This document shows positions 25,003 through 32,271 of a DNA stretch of 43,447 bases, piece after piece. The notes beneath the pieces are model-generated. The model did not search any database. It had not been told where the DNA came from and saw only the letters and a program-made list of their open reading frames with translations. The stretch spans positions 1 through 43,447 of the forward strand of contig JAFVRO010000001.1 of assembly GCA_017504205.1 (NCBI GenBank), written 5' to 3'. The translations under genes and the position numbers were made by a program. The DNA is from Clostridia bacterium. GTDB lineage: Bacteria; Bacillota; Clostridia; Oscillospirales; CAG-272. Each line of letters begins with the position of its first letter. Within the stretch, counting starts at the first letter, position 1.

Positions 25003-25089
25003 ATGAAAATTGTATTACTCCGCTCCCCCACGTTTTTAGCCCCTATACTCAGACGTATATTCGGTATAAAAAAGAATAAAAAAACATAG
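25003..25089 (+). CDS. spoVM: SpoVM-like spore coat anchor peptide (28 aa)
   Basis: A 28-residue ORF (begins MKIVLLRSPTFLAPIL, ends KKNKKT) with SD AAGGAG eight bases before ATG. It aligns without gaps to B. subtilis SpoVM (26 aa): Met-Lys start, Pro9, Phe11-Leu12, Arg17 and Gly21 are all in the same positions, with an amphipathic helix and basic tail. SpoVM marks the convex forespore membrane and anchors the coat ATPase SpoIVA. Its own hairpin terminator follows at once, and the upstream region has a sporulation-type -10. It stands alone, as spoVM usually does. If right, the host makes endospores or descends from a spore former. Confidence 0.82.
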   Translation: MKIVLLRSPTFLAPILRRIFGIKKNKKT

Positions 25090-25107
25090 AATACATAAAA
25101 ATCCCAC

Positions 25108-25145
25108 GACCGCCTCGTTTTTTTACGAGACGGTCATATTTTTTT
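25108..25145 (+). terminator. Intrinsic terminator after spoVM
   Basis: GACCGCCTCGT (25108-25118) pairs with ACGAGACGGTC (25125-25135) with one mismatch and a T6 loop, followed by a T-rich tract. Confidence 0.82.
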
Positions 25146-25155
25146 ATTTTACCTC

Positions 25156-25184
25156 TTGACACAAAACCGTATTAGTGATATAAT
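25156..25184 (+). promoter_or_regulatory. Sigma-A promoter of the GntR/ABC operon
   Basis: TTGACA (25156-25161), 17-bp spacer, TATAAT (25179-25184): a consensus promoter, overlapped by the first operator copy. Confidence 0.88.
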
Positions 25185-25190
25185 ACAGTT
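25165..25190. promoter_or_regulatory. GntR operator copy 1
   Basis: A 26-bp site AACCGTATTA-N6-TAATACAGTT with near-perfect dyad symmetry (one mismatch). It covers the spacer and -10 box, so binding would block RNA polymerase. Confidence 0.72.
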
Positions 25191-25191
25191 A

Positions 25192-25217
25192 AACCGTATC
25201 ACTTGAATAATACAGTT
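25192..25217. promoter_or_regulatory. GntR operator copy 2
   Basis: A direct repeat of copy 1, offset by 27 bp (AACCGTATCA-N6-TAATACAGTT). It lies over the start of transcription. The 27-bp offset (about 2.6 helical turns) does not strictly place both sites on one DNA face. Confidence 0.72.
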
Positions 25218-25231
25218 GCAGAGGAGACAAA

Positions 25232-25621
25232 ATGATAAGCTTCGACAATTTTAAACTGCGCGACGGTATCCCGGTGTATTTGCAGATACTTGAGCATATA
25301 AAACAGGGAATAGTCGCAGGAGAAATCGTCAATAACGATGAGCTCCCCTCAAGACGAGTGCTTTCCGCATTACTCGGACTTAACCCCAACACCGTGCAGA
25401 AGGCGTACCGAATACTTGAGGATGAAGGACTTATAGAATCACACGCGGGAGCTAAAAGCTATATGCGACTCGACGGAGAAAAGCTTCGCCGCGTCCGCGA
25501 CGAGCTGATAGAGCGTGTCACGCTTGATGCCGCCGAGGCATTTAAACGAATGGGACTTACCAAGGCAGAAGCCGCAGCTCTGCTTGAAAGGTATTGGTCA
25601 GAAGTGGAGGAAGAAAAATGA
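25232..25621 (+). CDS. GntR-family regulator, YtrA type (129 aa)
   Basis: Short GntR regulator: winged helix-turn-helix over residues 10-78 (LPSRRVLSALLGLNPNTVQKAYRILEDEGLIESH is split here as LPSRRVLSALLG and NTVQKAYRILEDEG) and a C-terminal helical tail of about 45 residues, the size of the YtrA subfamily. YtrA-type regulators control a neighbouring ABC operon and often respond to cell-wall antibiotics. The gene is first in the operon, with two tandem operators over its promoter, so it probably represses itself and the ABC genes. SD GAGGAG. The stop overlaps the next start (ATGA). Confidence 0.9.
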   Translation: MISFDNFKLRDGIPVYLQILEHIKQGIVAGEIVNNDELPSRRVLSALLGLNPNTVQKAYRILEDEGLIESHAGAKSYMRLDGEKLRRVRDELIERVTLDAAEAFKRMGLTKAEAAALLERYWSEVEEEK

Positions 25622-26373
25622 GAAAACACCTGTCCGTTTTAGGACTTATCGGCAGATGCTCCATCTATCGCATCTGCGCCACGCTTGCTTTGCTTGCGGT
25701 GGCAGAGCTTGCTCTGTTTTGGTGGAGACTTAGCGAGGCACTTCGATGGTATGAGCATGATATAGGCGTCGCAGACTCCTTTTCACGCTTTGAGTATCTT
25801 ATAGACAGAAGCCATATTTCCTGGTGTCTTGTCATCGCATTCGTCGCCGTCACAGTGCTTTTGTGCCTGACGGGAATTGAGACCAAAAGCCGTATAAGCT
25901 ATACTCTTGACCGCCTTTCCGTTTCACCTCGCGCAATTTTCCTTATGCAGTTCTTCTATAATATATTTGCTTACCTTCTGCTCTGGGCAACTCAGCTTGC
26001 ACTTTTGCTCGTTATGGGCAACGTATATAACGCGCTGATCCCTGAAGATCTTCTCAACCCACAAGGTGCGTTTATGGCGTTCTACCTGAATGATTTTCTC
26101 CATAGTCTGTTGCCTCTTGCGGATATTCCTTTGTGGGGGCGAAATCTGTTTATCCTTGTCTCACTTGGCGCGGTGAGCGCACATTTCCCGAAAATGCAAC
26201 GAAAAAAGCACCGCCCGATAGCCCCCGTAGCTCTCGTGCTTTTCATAACCGTGTTCTTTACAGTTCCGCGAAGCGGCGTGTTCAATATATTAATAGTAAG
26301 CCTATTCTGCCTTTCCCTGACCGTTTCCGCAATGCGCGGAGCTTTGAAAAAGGAGGTAAGCTATGAAAACTAA
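25618..26373 (+). CDS. ABC-2-type membrane protein of the GntR operon (251 aa)
   Basis: Integral membrane protein with about six hydrophobic segments: near residues 15-35, 70-92, 118-142, 170-185, 205-220 and 225-240. No enzymatic motif. It is probably a permease half of the transporter energised by the ATPase at 26871-27614, as in the B. subtilis ytr operon. Start chosen at ATG 25618 (SD GGAGGA), overlapping the GntR stop by 4 bases; an in-frame ATG eight codons upstream lies inside the regulator gene. Exact family not recognised. Confidence 0.75.
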   Translation: MRKHLSVLGLIGRCSIYRICATLALLAVAELALFWWRLSEALRWYEHDIGVADSFSRFEYLIDRSHISWCLVIAFVAVTVLLCLTGIETKSRISYTLDRLSVSPRAIFLMQFFYNIFAYLLLWATQLALLLVMGNVYNALIPEDLLNPQGAFMAFYLNDFLHSLLPLADIPLWGRNLFILVSLGAVSAHFPKMQRKKHRPIAPVALVLFITVFFTVPRSGVFNILIVSLFCLSLTVSAMRGALKKEVSYEN

Positions 26374-26851
26374 CGCAAAACGTACCGTCTCCGAATATTT
26401 TATCAGTATCTCCCCTCCTGGAATGTCACTCAGAAGCGAAGCGGTATTTCTTGCCGTCGGCAATATCGTCGGATTTTTGTATAGCCTCGGCTTTATCGTG
26501 CGCTATTTTCAGGAACGTGCCACCCTTTTCAAATATGATAAAGCGCTTGGCTACATTCTGAAGGAGGGAGCAAAGATCGAGCCCTTCGTCGAGCTTCTTG
26601 AGGACGCCTTCGTTATATTTCTTATCACCGCAGTCGCGTCTCTTTCGTTCATAATAATGCGCTACGCCTACTTTCATCAGGGATCAAAAAGCGTGTATCT
26701 TATGAAAAGACTGCCCGACCCAACACTCCGTCATAAAATGAGCATCAAAGCCCCCGTGCTTTATTGCCTTTTGACGCTTGGCGCGATGCTTGCGTGCTTT
26801 TTGCTTTATCTTGCAATTTATTACCTGTTCACCCCCACACAATGTATGTAA
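26363..26851 (+). CDS. Small membrane protein of the GntR operon (162 aa)
   Basis: Three hydrophobic segments (about 27-47, 80-100, 130-155) with a short basic loop (KSVYLMKRLPDPTLRHK) seen in ABC-2-type permease proteins of YtrC/D-like operons. Overlaps the previous gene by 11 bases, with SD AAGGAGG in that gene's 3' end. Likely second permease subunit or accessory part; the function is inferred from position. Confidence 0.72.
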   Translation: MKTNAKRTVSEYFISISPPGMSLRSEAVFLAVGNIVGFLYSLGFIVRYFQERATLFKYDKALGYILKEGAKIEPFVELLEDAFVIFLITAVASLSFIIMRYAYFHQGSKSVYLMKRLPDPTLRHKMSIKAPVLYCLLTLGAMLACFLLYLAIYYLFTPTQCM

Positions 26852-26870
26852 CGAACGGAAAGGAAACAAT

Positions 26871-27614
26871 ATGCTTAAGATAGTTCAACTTACAAAAACA
26901 TACAGAGAAAAAAGAACTCCCGCCCTTAAGGATCTGTCCCTTGAAATACCGCGCGGACAGATCGTCGGTCTGTTCGGTGAAAACGGCGCGGGAAAGACCA
27001 CACTTATGAAATGTATCCTCGGCTTTCACGGATACGTCGGCAGTATCACGCTTGACGGTAACCCTATAAGCCGCGATAACATCGCCAAAATATCCTTTGC
27101 TACAAGCGAGCATTCATTTTTCCCAAACCTTACCGCAACCGCGCATAAGGAGTTTTATGCGGCGCATTTTCCGAATTTCAAGTCCAAAAGATATGAAGGA
27201 CTTATGAGCTTCTTTGATCTTCCGCACCATAAACCCCTGAAGCATTTTTCAATGGGTCAGCAAAATCAGTTCGAGGTAATACTTGCGCTCTGTCAGGGGG
27301 CAGACTATGTCCTTATGGATGAGCCCTTCGCAGGAAACGATGTGTTCAACCGCGAGGACTTCTATAAGGTACTGCTCGGTATCCTTGAGTCGAATGAGAC
27401 AGTCATACTGTCCACACACCTTATTGAGGAGGTGTCGGAGTTTATCGGCAGAGCAATACTCATTCACGGCGGTGAACTGATAGCCGACGTGACCTCGGAT
27501 GAGCTTGACGAAACGGGCGTAACGCTTATTGACTTCATCAAGCAGAAATACAGCTACCGTCACGACAGAGCAGGACGCGCCATCCGTGACATCACAGGGG
27601 AGGGCGACGAATGA
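26871..27614 (+). CDS. ABC transporter ATP-binding protein, YtrB-like (247 aa)
   Basis: Stand-alone ABC ATPase: Walker A GENGAGKTT (36-44), Walker B YVLMDEP (146-152) and switch His in LSTHL are present. The signature is SMGQQ (127-131) instead of LSGGQ, a variant seen in YtrB/YhcH-type ATPases. Start ATG 26871 with SD AAAGGA; an in-frame ATG at 26778 lies within the preceding gene. Drives the two membrane proteins upstream. Overlaps the next gene by 4 bases. Confidence 0.9.
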   Translation: MLKIVQLTKTYREKRTPALKDLSLEIPRGQIVGLFGENGAGKTTLMKCILGFHGYVGSITLDGNPISRDNIAKISFATSEHSFFPNLTATAHKEFYAAHFPNFKSKRYEGLMSFFDLPHHKPLKHFSMGQQNQFEVILALCQGADYVLMDEPFAGNDVFNREDFYKVLLGILESNETVILSTHLIEEVSEFIGRAILIHGGELIADVTSDELDETGVTLIDFIKQKYSYRHDRAGRAIRDITGEGDE

Positions 27615-28999
27615 AAAAACACCTGATATTTCTGAGCCTCCTGCTGATCTTTACTGTTGCAGTGTCGTCCCTTGCCGTTTTTTCGCTTGATTCAAAGAAG
27701 GAAGCCGTGACTATAACGGAGCAAAAGTTCAAGGGAGACAAGAGCCTTGTTGACGGTCTGACCGTAACCTCGGCAATAACGCTCGACGATCATCTGCTCT
27801 GGGAAATTGACTACACGTTGGGTAATGATCCGCGCCTTAATGCAGACTTTGGGTTCTCACTTTCCGAGCTTGAATATTATAATAATCACCGTCAGATCTC
27901 CGCAAGCGTGGATCTGAATATACCGGCCGGGTGCAATACAACGACCAACGAGCCTCAAAAGGGACTTGCCGCAGTATACCGCAGTCTCTATGATTCTTTG
28001 AGTAACGGCGGCGAGGCCTCCAAAAGAGTAAAGCTTTCGGATTATTACGAATACTACCCCCTTGCCTTCGAATTCCATATGCCCGGTATACAGTGGCAGG
28101 GAAGACGCGCACAGGGATACACGGGAGAGGATAGCTACGCCGACGTTCAGGATACTCTCAGTGAATATTTCAAGATCCCCGTGATGGGAAGCACCACACT
28201 GACCGTTTCCGTCTCACGCAACAGTAGCGGATCAAGCCTCGGCTTCGGTATGTCTTATGACGGCGATATGTATTCTGCCAATACCGCCTCCGCACATACC
28301 GCCTCAACCTGCTATTTTACGGTCTCTCCGTTTACCACGAGCGGCAAAAGCGTCGATCTCTCACAGATCCGCGGCGGCTACGGTATATACGCCATAGATT
28401 ATTCAACTCCAACCTCAAACGCCGATACGGGAATTGACGCGGATTCCATAAGAAATGTGTTTGCGCTTGATCCAAAAACTCAGGTAACCGAAATGATGGT
28501 GACAAAGGATTCCTCAAGCCTTGTAGCACTTGCAAAAGAGGAGGGAAGCCTTGCACTTTACGTTATCAGACTTGACAATATGTCGCTTGCGGAAAAATTC
28601 ACGTTTGAAAACCAATCGGGCGCGTATCTCTATCAGGGAGACGGCTTCATTATGCTGTACTTCGGTAATAACCTGGCTCTCGTGGATATGCGCGACCCCA
28701 AAAACCCGACCCTTGCAATAAATACCCCACTTGAGCATCTTGACACAATGTATGATCTCTATCATACCCGCGACCTCACCCAAGCCGTGTTCGACGGCGA
28801 AACCCTCGTTATGTGCGACTTTTTAAAGGACAGATACGGATACGACCGCGCCTCCTTCTACGTTGCCGCCTATACCGCATACGGTCTCGGCTTCTACGCC
28901 AAATACGAATGCTCCCTCGACCTGAACCGCTCCTCCGCCCAAAGCTCCAACCCCTCCCCCCTCGGCGAGGGCGCGCTGAAAATTGAAAGGAGACAGTAA
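27611..28999 (+). CDS. Secreted or membrane-anchored protein of the GntR operon (462 aa)
   Basis: Not recognised as a named family. An N-terminal hydrophobic segment (residues 4-26, after MKKH) serves as signal peptide or anchor, with no lipobox. The C-terminal 170 residues have repeated beta-strand-like segments (SLVALAKEEGSLALYVIRL, GDGFIMLYFGNNLALVDM) that resemble a beta-propeller. Overlaps the ATPase by 4 bases (ATGA), so it belongs to the transporter operon and could be an extracytoplasmic partner. The last 20 residues are encoded by GC-rich C-tract sequence unlike the rest. Confidence 0.7.
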   Translation: MKKHLIFLSLLLIFTVAVSSLAVFSLDSKKEAVTITEQKFKGDKSLVDGLTVTSAITLDDHLLWEIDYTLGNDPRLNADFGFSLSELEYYNNHRQISASVDLNIPAGCNTTTNEPQKGLAAVYRSLYDSLSNGGEASKRVKLSDYYEYYPLAFEFHMPGIQWQGRRAQGYTGEDSYADVQDTLSEYFKIPVMGSTTLTVSVSRNSSGSSLGFGMSYDGDMYSANTASAHTASTCYFTVSPFTTSGKSVDLSQIRGGYGIYAIDYSTPTSNADTGIDADSIRNVFALDPKTQVTEMMVTKDSSSLVALAKEEGSLALYVIRLDNMSLAEKFTFENQSGAYLYQGDGFIMLYFGNNLALVDMRDPKNPTLAINTPLEHLDTMYDLYHTRDLTQAVFDGETLVMCDFLKDRYGYDRASFYVAAYTAYGLGFYAKYECSLDLNRSSAQSSNPSPLGEGALKIERRQ

Positions 29000-29073
29000 A
29001 ATATTATCCATCTGCAACCCATCCCCCATTTTCACCGTCTTTATAAGTAAAGATCACGAAAGGAGCTAAAAAT

Positions 29074-29880
29074 ATGAAATCAAAGCTTTATACCGTCATA
29101 CTCCTTACAGTTGCCGCCCTGTTGCTTTTTTCCTCCTGCGTGCTTCCATCCACTGATGTGTTGGATGGCGGCAAACAAACGGGTAGAGGTGACGAAATAA
29201 ACACACCGCAAAGCGGCGAGGTGACGGATGTAACGGAAATAACTGACCTCCCGACCGACACGGCAACGGAAAACACGGCTACGCCTCCCGTCGACGGAAA
29301 ACACAAGCTGACTCTTATTCTTCCGGATACTGACAGTCTTGTGGGCGAGGTGAAGGAATACTACGCCGCCGGCGAGGCCGTCACGGTACCCATTGGTATA
29401 GTGTATGACGTAGGTACTCGTGCATATCTTAATGACGAACTGATAAAAATCTCCTCCTACGGTGACGGAATCTGGTATTATACCTTTGATATGCCCGAAC
29501 AGGATACTGTGTTCAGGCTCCACTTTTACGAGGGCTTTCTTCCAAGTCGAAGCTACGGCATCGCAATTGAGAAATACTGGGATCTTAATCCACAACGGCA
29601 CAGCGTTTCCATAGCACTTTACGAGGTGCTTGAATATAATGCCACCGGATATGAACCCGAACTTTGCTTTGTGACCTACGGCATGAAGGATCTCGACTAT
29701 ACCCCATGGGACGAGGTGATTGGTACACAAACCGTCACGCATCCTAACAGTGCGGGAGTCCACGTAGTGGCTGATAAGGAACTTTATACGCTCAAAGCCG
29801 CATACGAGTGCGGAATACTGAATGACGGACATATTGCAAAAATAATTGAAGCTTTAAGCGAATATTATTCACGCTCTTGA
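29074..29880 (+). CDS. Predicted lipoprotein (268 aa)
   Basis: Signal peptide with lipobox-like LFSSC (Cys about residue 22), then a Thr/Asp/Glu-rich linker to about residue 75 and a folded domain of about 190 residues with SLVGEVKEYYAAGEAVTV and FDMPEQDTVFRLHFYEG, the latter like a surface beta-sandwich repeat (MPEQDVTL-type motifs seen in bacterial surface proteins). Function unknown. SD AAAGGAG. It follows the GntR operon by 74 bp without a clear terminator and may be read with it. Confidence 0.7.
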   Translation: MKSKLYTVILLTVAALLLFSSCVLPSTDVLDGGKQTGRGDEINTPQSGEVTDVTEITDLPTDTATENTATPPVDGKHKLTLILPDTDSLVGEVKEYYAAGEAVTVPIGIVYDVGTRAYLNDELIKISSYGDGIWYYTFDMPEQDTVFRLHFYEGFLPSRSYGIAIEKYWDLNPQRHSVSIALYEVLEYNATGYEPELCFVTYGMKDLDYTPWDEVIGTQTVTHPNSAGVHVVADKELYTLKAAYECGILNDGHIAKIIEALSEYYSRS

Positions 29881-29897
29881 CGTCCAATTACAAAAAA

Positions 29898-29933
29898 CGG
29901 CAAGCTCATTTCCGTGAGCCTGCCGCTTTCTTT
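29898..29933. terminator. Terminator between convergent lipoprotein and VanY-like genes
   Basis: CGGCAAGCTCA (29898-29908) and TGAGCCTGCCG (29915-29925) pair with one mismatch and a 6-base loop; CTTTCTTT follows on the plus side and A-rich sequence precedes. Confidence 0.75.
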
Positions 29934-30807
29934 AGCCGCCTACTCCGTTCAGGTATTCCTCGTAGCAAAGTCCGTGCTCATAGATGTAGGTAGCAACCTT
30001 TCGACCCACGAATCTGTAATGCCAGGATTCGTAGGAGTAGCCCGTAAGCGCCTCCTTGCCCTTGCCGAAACGCAGTATAAATCCGAATTTGTGCGCGTTT
30101 TCGAGTAGCCATTGGTACTCCTCGCTCTCCGCAAAGCCGATGTCGGAGGCGTTCGACGTTTCACTGCCGTAGTTGACAAGCTCCGTCATTTCGGGTGAGA
30201 TGAATAAGTCAAGGCATAGCCCCGTCTGATGCTCACTCGTTCCGGGATACGCAGAATAGGTCAGAACCTCTGCCTTGATCTGCTCGTTACTCCAATCAGG
30301 GTGCTTTTCCTTTTCATTTGCAAAATATGTGTTGTATAAAATGCTCTGATAATCAAATGAACGGTATCCACTCGAAACGTATACGTTCTTGTAGCCGCAA
30401 GCCTTCATCTCCGCAAGCATCGCCTCAAGTGCCTTCGCAGTATACGCCTCAAGCGATATATCCCAGCCGTAAAGCGTAAGGGATTTATCAAGCGTTACTG
30501 AATTTTCGGGCGCAAAGTCCCGACCGACCTCGTTTTGCTTGTTGACCAATACCGCAAACTGCGCATCGTTGTCGGGTGCAATATATTGCAGATATTCGCC
30601 GATATTTATAACGTAACTGTATTCCGGCTCCTTGACGCCCTCCGTATCCTTGGGGACATCCGTTCCGCTCGGGCTCGATGTCTGCTCCGGCTTTAAAAGA
30701 ATGTCACCCGGAAGAGTTACTGCCGGGGAGCCGTCACCGCATCCCGCGAATGAGACGGTAAGAACGCACGAAAGCAGTACGCAAATAATATATTTTGTAA
30801 GTCGCAT
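29932..30807 (-). CDS. VanY/DacB-type D-Ala-D-Ala carboxypeptidase lipoprotein (291 aa)
   Basis: Peptidase M15B: trims the terminal D-Ala of peptidoglycan stem peptides outside the cell. N-terminal lipobox SFAGC gives lipidated Cys23, followed by a flexible linker to about residue 60. The zinc and catalytic motifs are intact: SSGYRSFDYQ (145-154), SEHQTGLCLD with His193 and Asp200, and ESWHYRFVG with Glu260 and His263. I chose ATG 30807 with SD AAAGGA six bases upstream; a GTG five codons earlier contains that SD. Last gene of the minus-strand set that starts at 32126. Confidence 0.9.
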   Translation of the reverse strand: MRLTKYIICVLLSCVLTVSFAGCGDGSPAVTLPGDILLKPEQTSSPSGTDVPKDTEGVKEPEYSYVINIGEYLQYIAPDNDAQFAVLVNKQNEVGRDFAPENSVTLDKSLTLYGWDISLEAYTAKALEAMLAEMKACGYKNVYVSSGYRSFDYQSILYNTYFANEKEKHPDWSNEQIKAEVLTYSAYPGTSEHQTGLCLDLFISPEMTELVNYGSETSNASDIGFAESEEYQWLLENAHKFGFILRFGKGKEALTGYSYESWHYRFVGRKVATYIYEHGLCYEEYLNGVGG

Positions 30808-30834
30808 CAAAAATCCTTTCACAAATATTTTATA

Positions 30835-31386
30835 CTATTTTGTCTCGATCATATAGAAAAACGGCGACGTGGGAGAGTTGACAATTTTAACCTGCGTCGC
30901 GCAGACCTTGTATCTGCTCAGCGTCGCAAGATACTCCGCGACCATTTTTCCTTCGGCATCCCCCTCCTCGTGACCGGGATAGATGGCAATAAGGAGTATT
31001 GCATCCCGACCAAGCAGTGAGAGAGCCGCCTCGATTGCAGGCATCGTAGTCTCTCTCATCGTGGTGATCCTCTTGTCACCACCGGGCAGATAGCCGAGAT
31101 TAAACATCCCCGCCTTGATAGGCCCTTCAACGTATTTCAGTACGTTGTGATGCGAATCGTGGATAAGCGTGTAGTTTTCGGGACATCCCGCCGCCTTGAG
31201 ATTTGCCTCGGTGCTTCTGAGTGCCGCCTCCTGAATGTCAAAGGCGTAAACGTGTCCGTCCTTTCCGACGGTTTTTGAAAGAAATTCGGTATCGTGTCCG
31301 TTTCCCATAGTAAAATCAACTGCAATATCACCCTCTCCGAGATGACGCAGTATAAACATTTTGTGCAGATCAAGTAGGTCTATCAT
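30835..31386 (-). CDS. mnmM: tRNA 5-aminomethyl-2-thiouridine methyltransferase MnmM (YtqB family, 183 aa)
   Basis: SAM-dependent Rossmann methyltransferase of family PF06962. SAM-site DFTMGNGHD (24-32) and acidic DIQE (50-53), then the family's hallmark NLGYLPGGDK (96-105) and IYPGH. B. subtilis YtqB was shown to be MnmM, which methylates nm5s2U34 to mnm5s2U in tRNA; older labels call it rRNA methylase. Length matches. It lies 27 bp before the VanY-like gene and 11 bp after the DUF6062 gene. Confidence 0.88.
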   Translation of the reverse strand: MIDLLDLHKMFILRHLGEGDIAVDFTMGNGHDTEFLSKTVGKDGHVYAFDIQEAALRSTEANLKAAGCPENYTLIHDSHHNVLKYVEGPIKAGMFNLGYLPGGDKRITTMRETTMPAIEAALSLLGRDAILLIAIYPGHEEGDAEGKMVAEYLATLSRYKVCATQVKIVNSPTSPFFYMIETK

Positions 31387-31397
31387 CGTGTTACCTC

Positions 31398-32126
31398 TTA
31401 TTTCTTCTTTGGCTTGCCCGCGTTGTGCAGGTCACCTCTTAAAAATGCCATTGCGCGCTCAACTGAATCCTGGGAATCATACCAGGGCTCGTCTACGTAC
31501 CTGTAATCAAATTTCTTGCAGAACCAGCTCACGTCCTCGCGTAGCTTGTCAAAATACGGAAGCACAACGGCGGCACAATCCTTGGCAAAGGTCGGATATG
31601 CCTTCTTGCCGAGCTTTTTCTTTCCGTAACTGAGTAGAAGCTTGTAATGCGGCAGACAGAAGTACGGCTGAGCCTTGAACTTCGGAAGAAAGCCGGGATC
31701 CGTGCTCCAGAGTAAAACTACCGTCTCCATAATGTGATCAAAGTGATATGCCGTGCGCCTGCAAACGTAACAGCTTGACTCAAGCTCGGTCAATCTCTTT
31801 TCCGCCGCAGATCCAACTCCGCCGATAAGCGATGATATAGCCGAATCCTCTATCTGCTCACGAAGCTCGTTTAAGTGACTTTCGAGCGTAAGTGCCATTC
31901 CAAGCCTGTTCTGACGGACGAACATCATATCGTAATGCAGACGGCAAAAGCCCTCCTTGTTCGTCATAATACGAATATCAGGCTCCATCATAGACGCGCC
32001 GAGTATAAGCTCAAGCTCGTTCTCCTCAAACTGTCTGTGGATCGCGCAAAGCGGGCAACCGCATTCCTTGTGCTCAGCAGAATGCTCAAATGCCTCATTG
32101 ACCGGTATTGTGTAGATCTGTTCCAT
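31398..32126 (-). CDS. DUF6062-type protein (242 aa)
   Basis: Recognised as the Clostridia-typical DUF6062 family: the N-terminal block MEQIYTIPVNEAFE, CGCPLCAIHRQFEENEL and GFCRLHYDMMF with Cys and His spaced like a metal site. Further Cys pairs at CYVCRRTAYHFDHIM and CLPHYKLLL. No known function; the repeated C/H motifs suggest zinc binding (inference). Start ATG 32126; a TTG directly before it is less likely. SD AAGGGG. First gene of the minus operon with mnmM and the VanY-like gene, transcribed from a promoter that faces the ogg promoter. Confidence 0.78.
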   Translation of the reverse strand: MEQIYTIPVNEAFEHSAEHKECGCPLCAIHRQFEENELELILGASMMEPDIRIMTNKEGFCRLHYDMMFVRQNRLGMALTLESHLNELREQIEDSAISSLIGGVGSAAEKRLTELESSCYVCRRTAYHFDHIMETVVLLWSTDPGFLPKFKAQPYFCLPHYKLLLSYGKKKLGKKAYPTFAKDCAAVVLPYFDKLREDVSWFCKKFDYRYVDEPWYDSQDSVERAMAFLRGDLHNAGKPKKK

Positions 32127-32176
32127 CAAAACGCCCCTTCAAATACTATCCTCACCGACTAAACGCGCAGACGGTG

Positions 32177-32234
32177 TTGATTTTTTTCTCTTTATGATGT
32201 ATAATATTATACACTAAGTTCGCCCTTCTTTCAA
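32177..32234. promoter_or_regulatory. Overlapping face-to-face promoters for ogg (+) and the DUF6062 operon (-)
   Basis: Plus: TTGATT (32177-32182), 17 bp, TATAAT (32200-32205). Minus: TTGAAA (32229-32234), 17 bp, TATAAT (32206-32211). The two -10 boxes abut, forming the perfect 16-bp palindrome TGTATAATATTATACA (32198-32213). Only one polymerase can sit here at a time. The leaders are about 60 nt (ogg) and 73 nt (DUF6062). Confidence 0.75.
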
Positions 32235-32271
32235 GGGATAACGGATAAAATCTTTAAATTTCGGAGAAATT

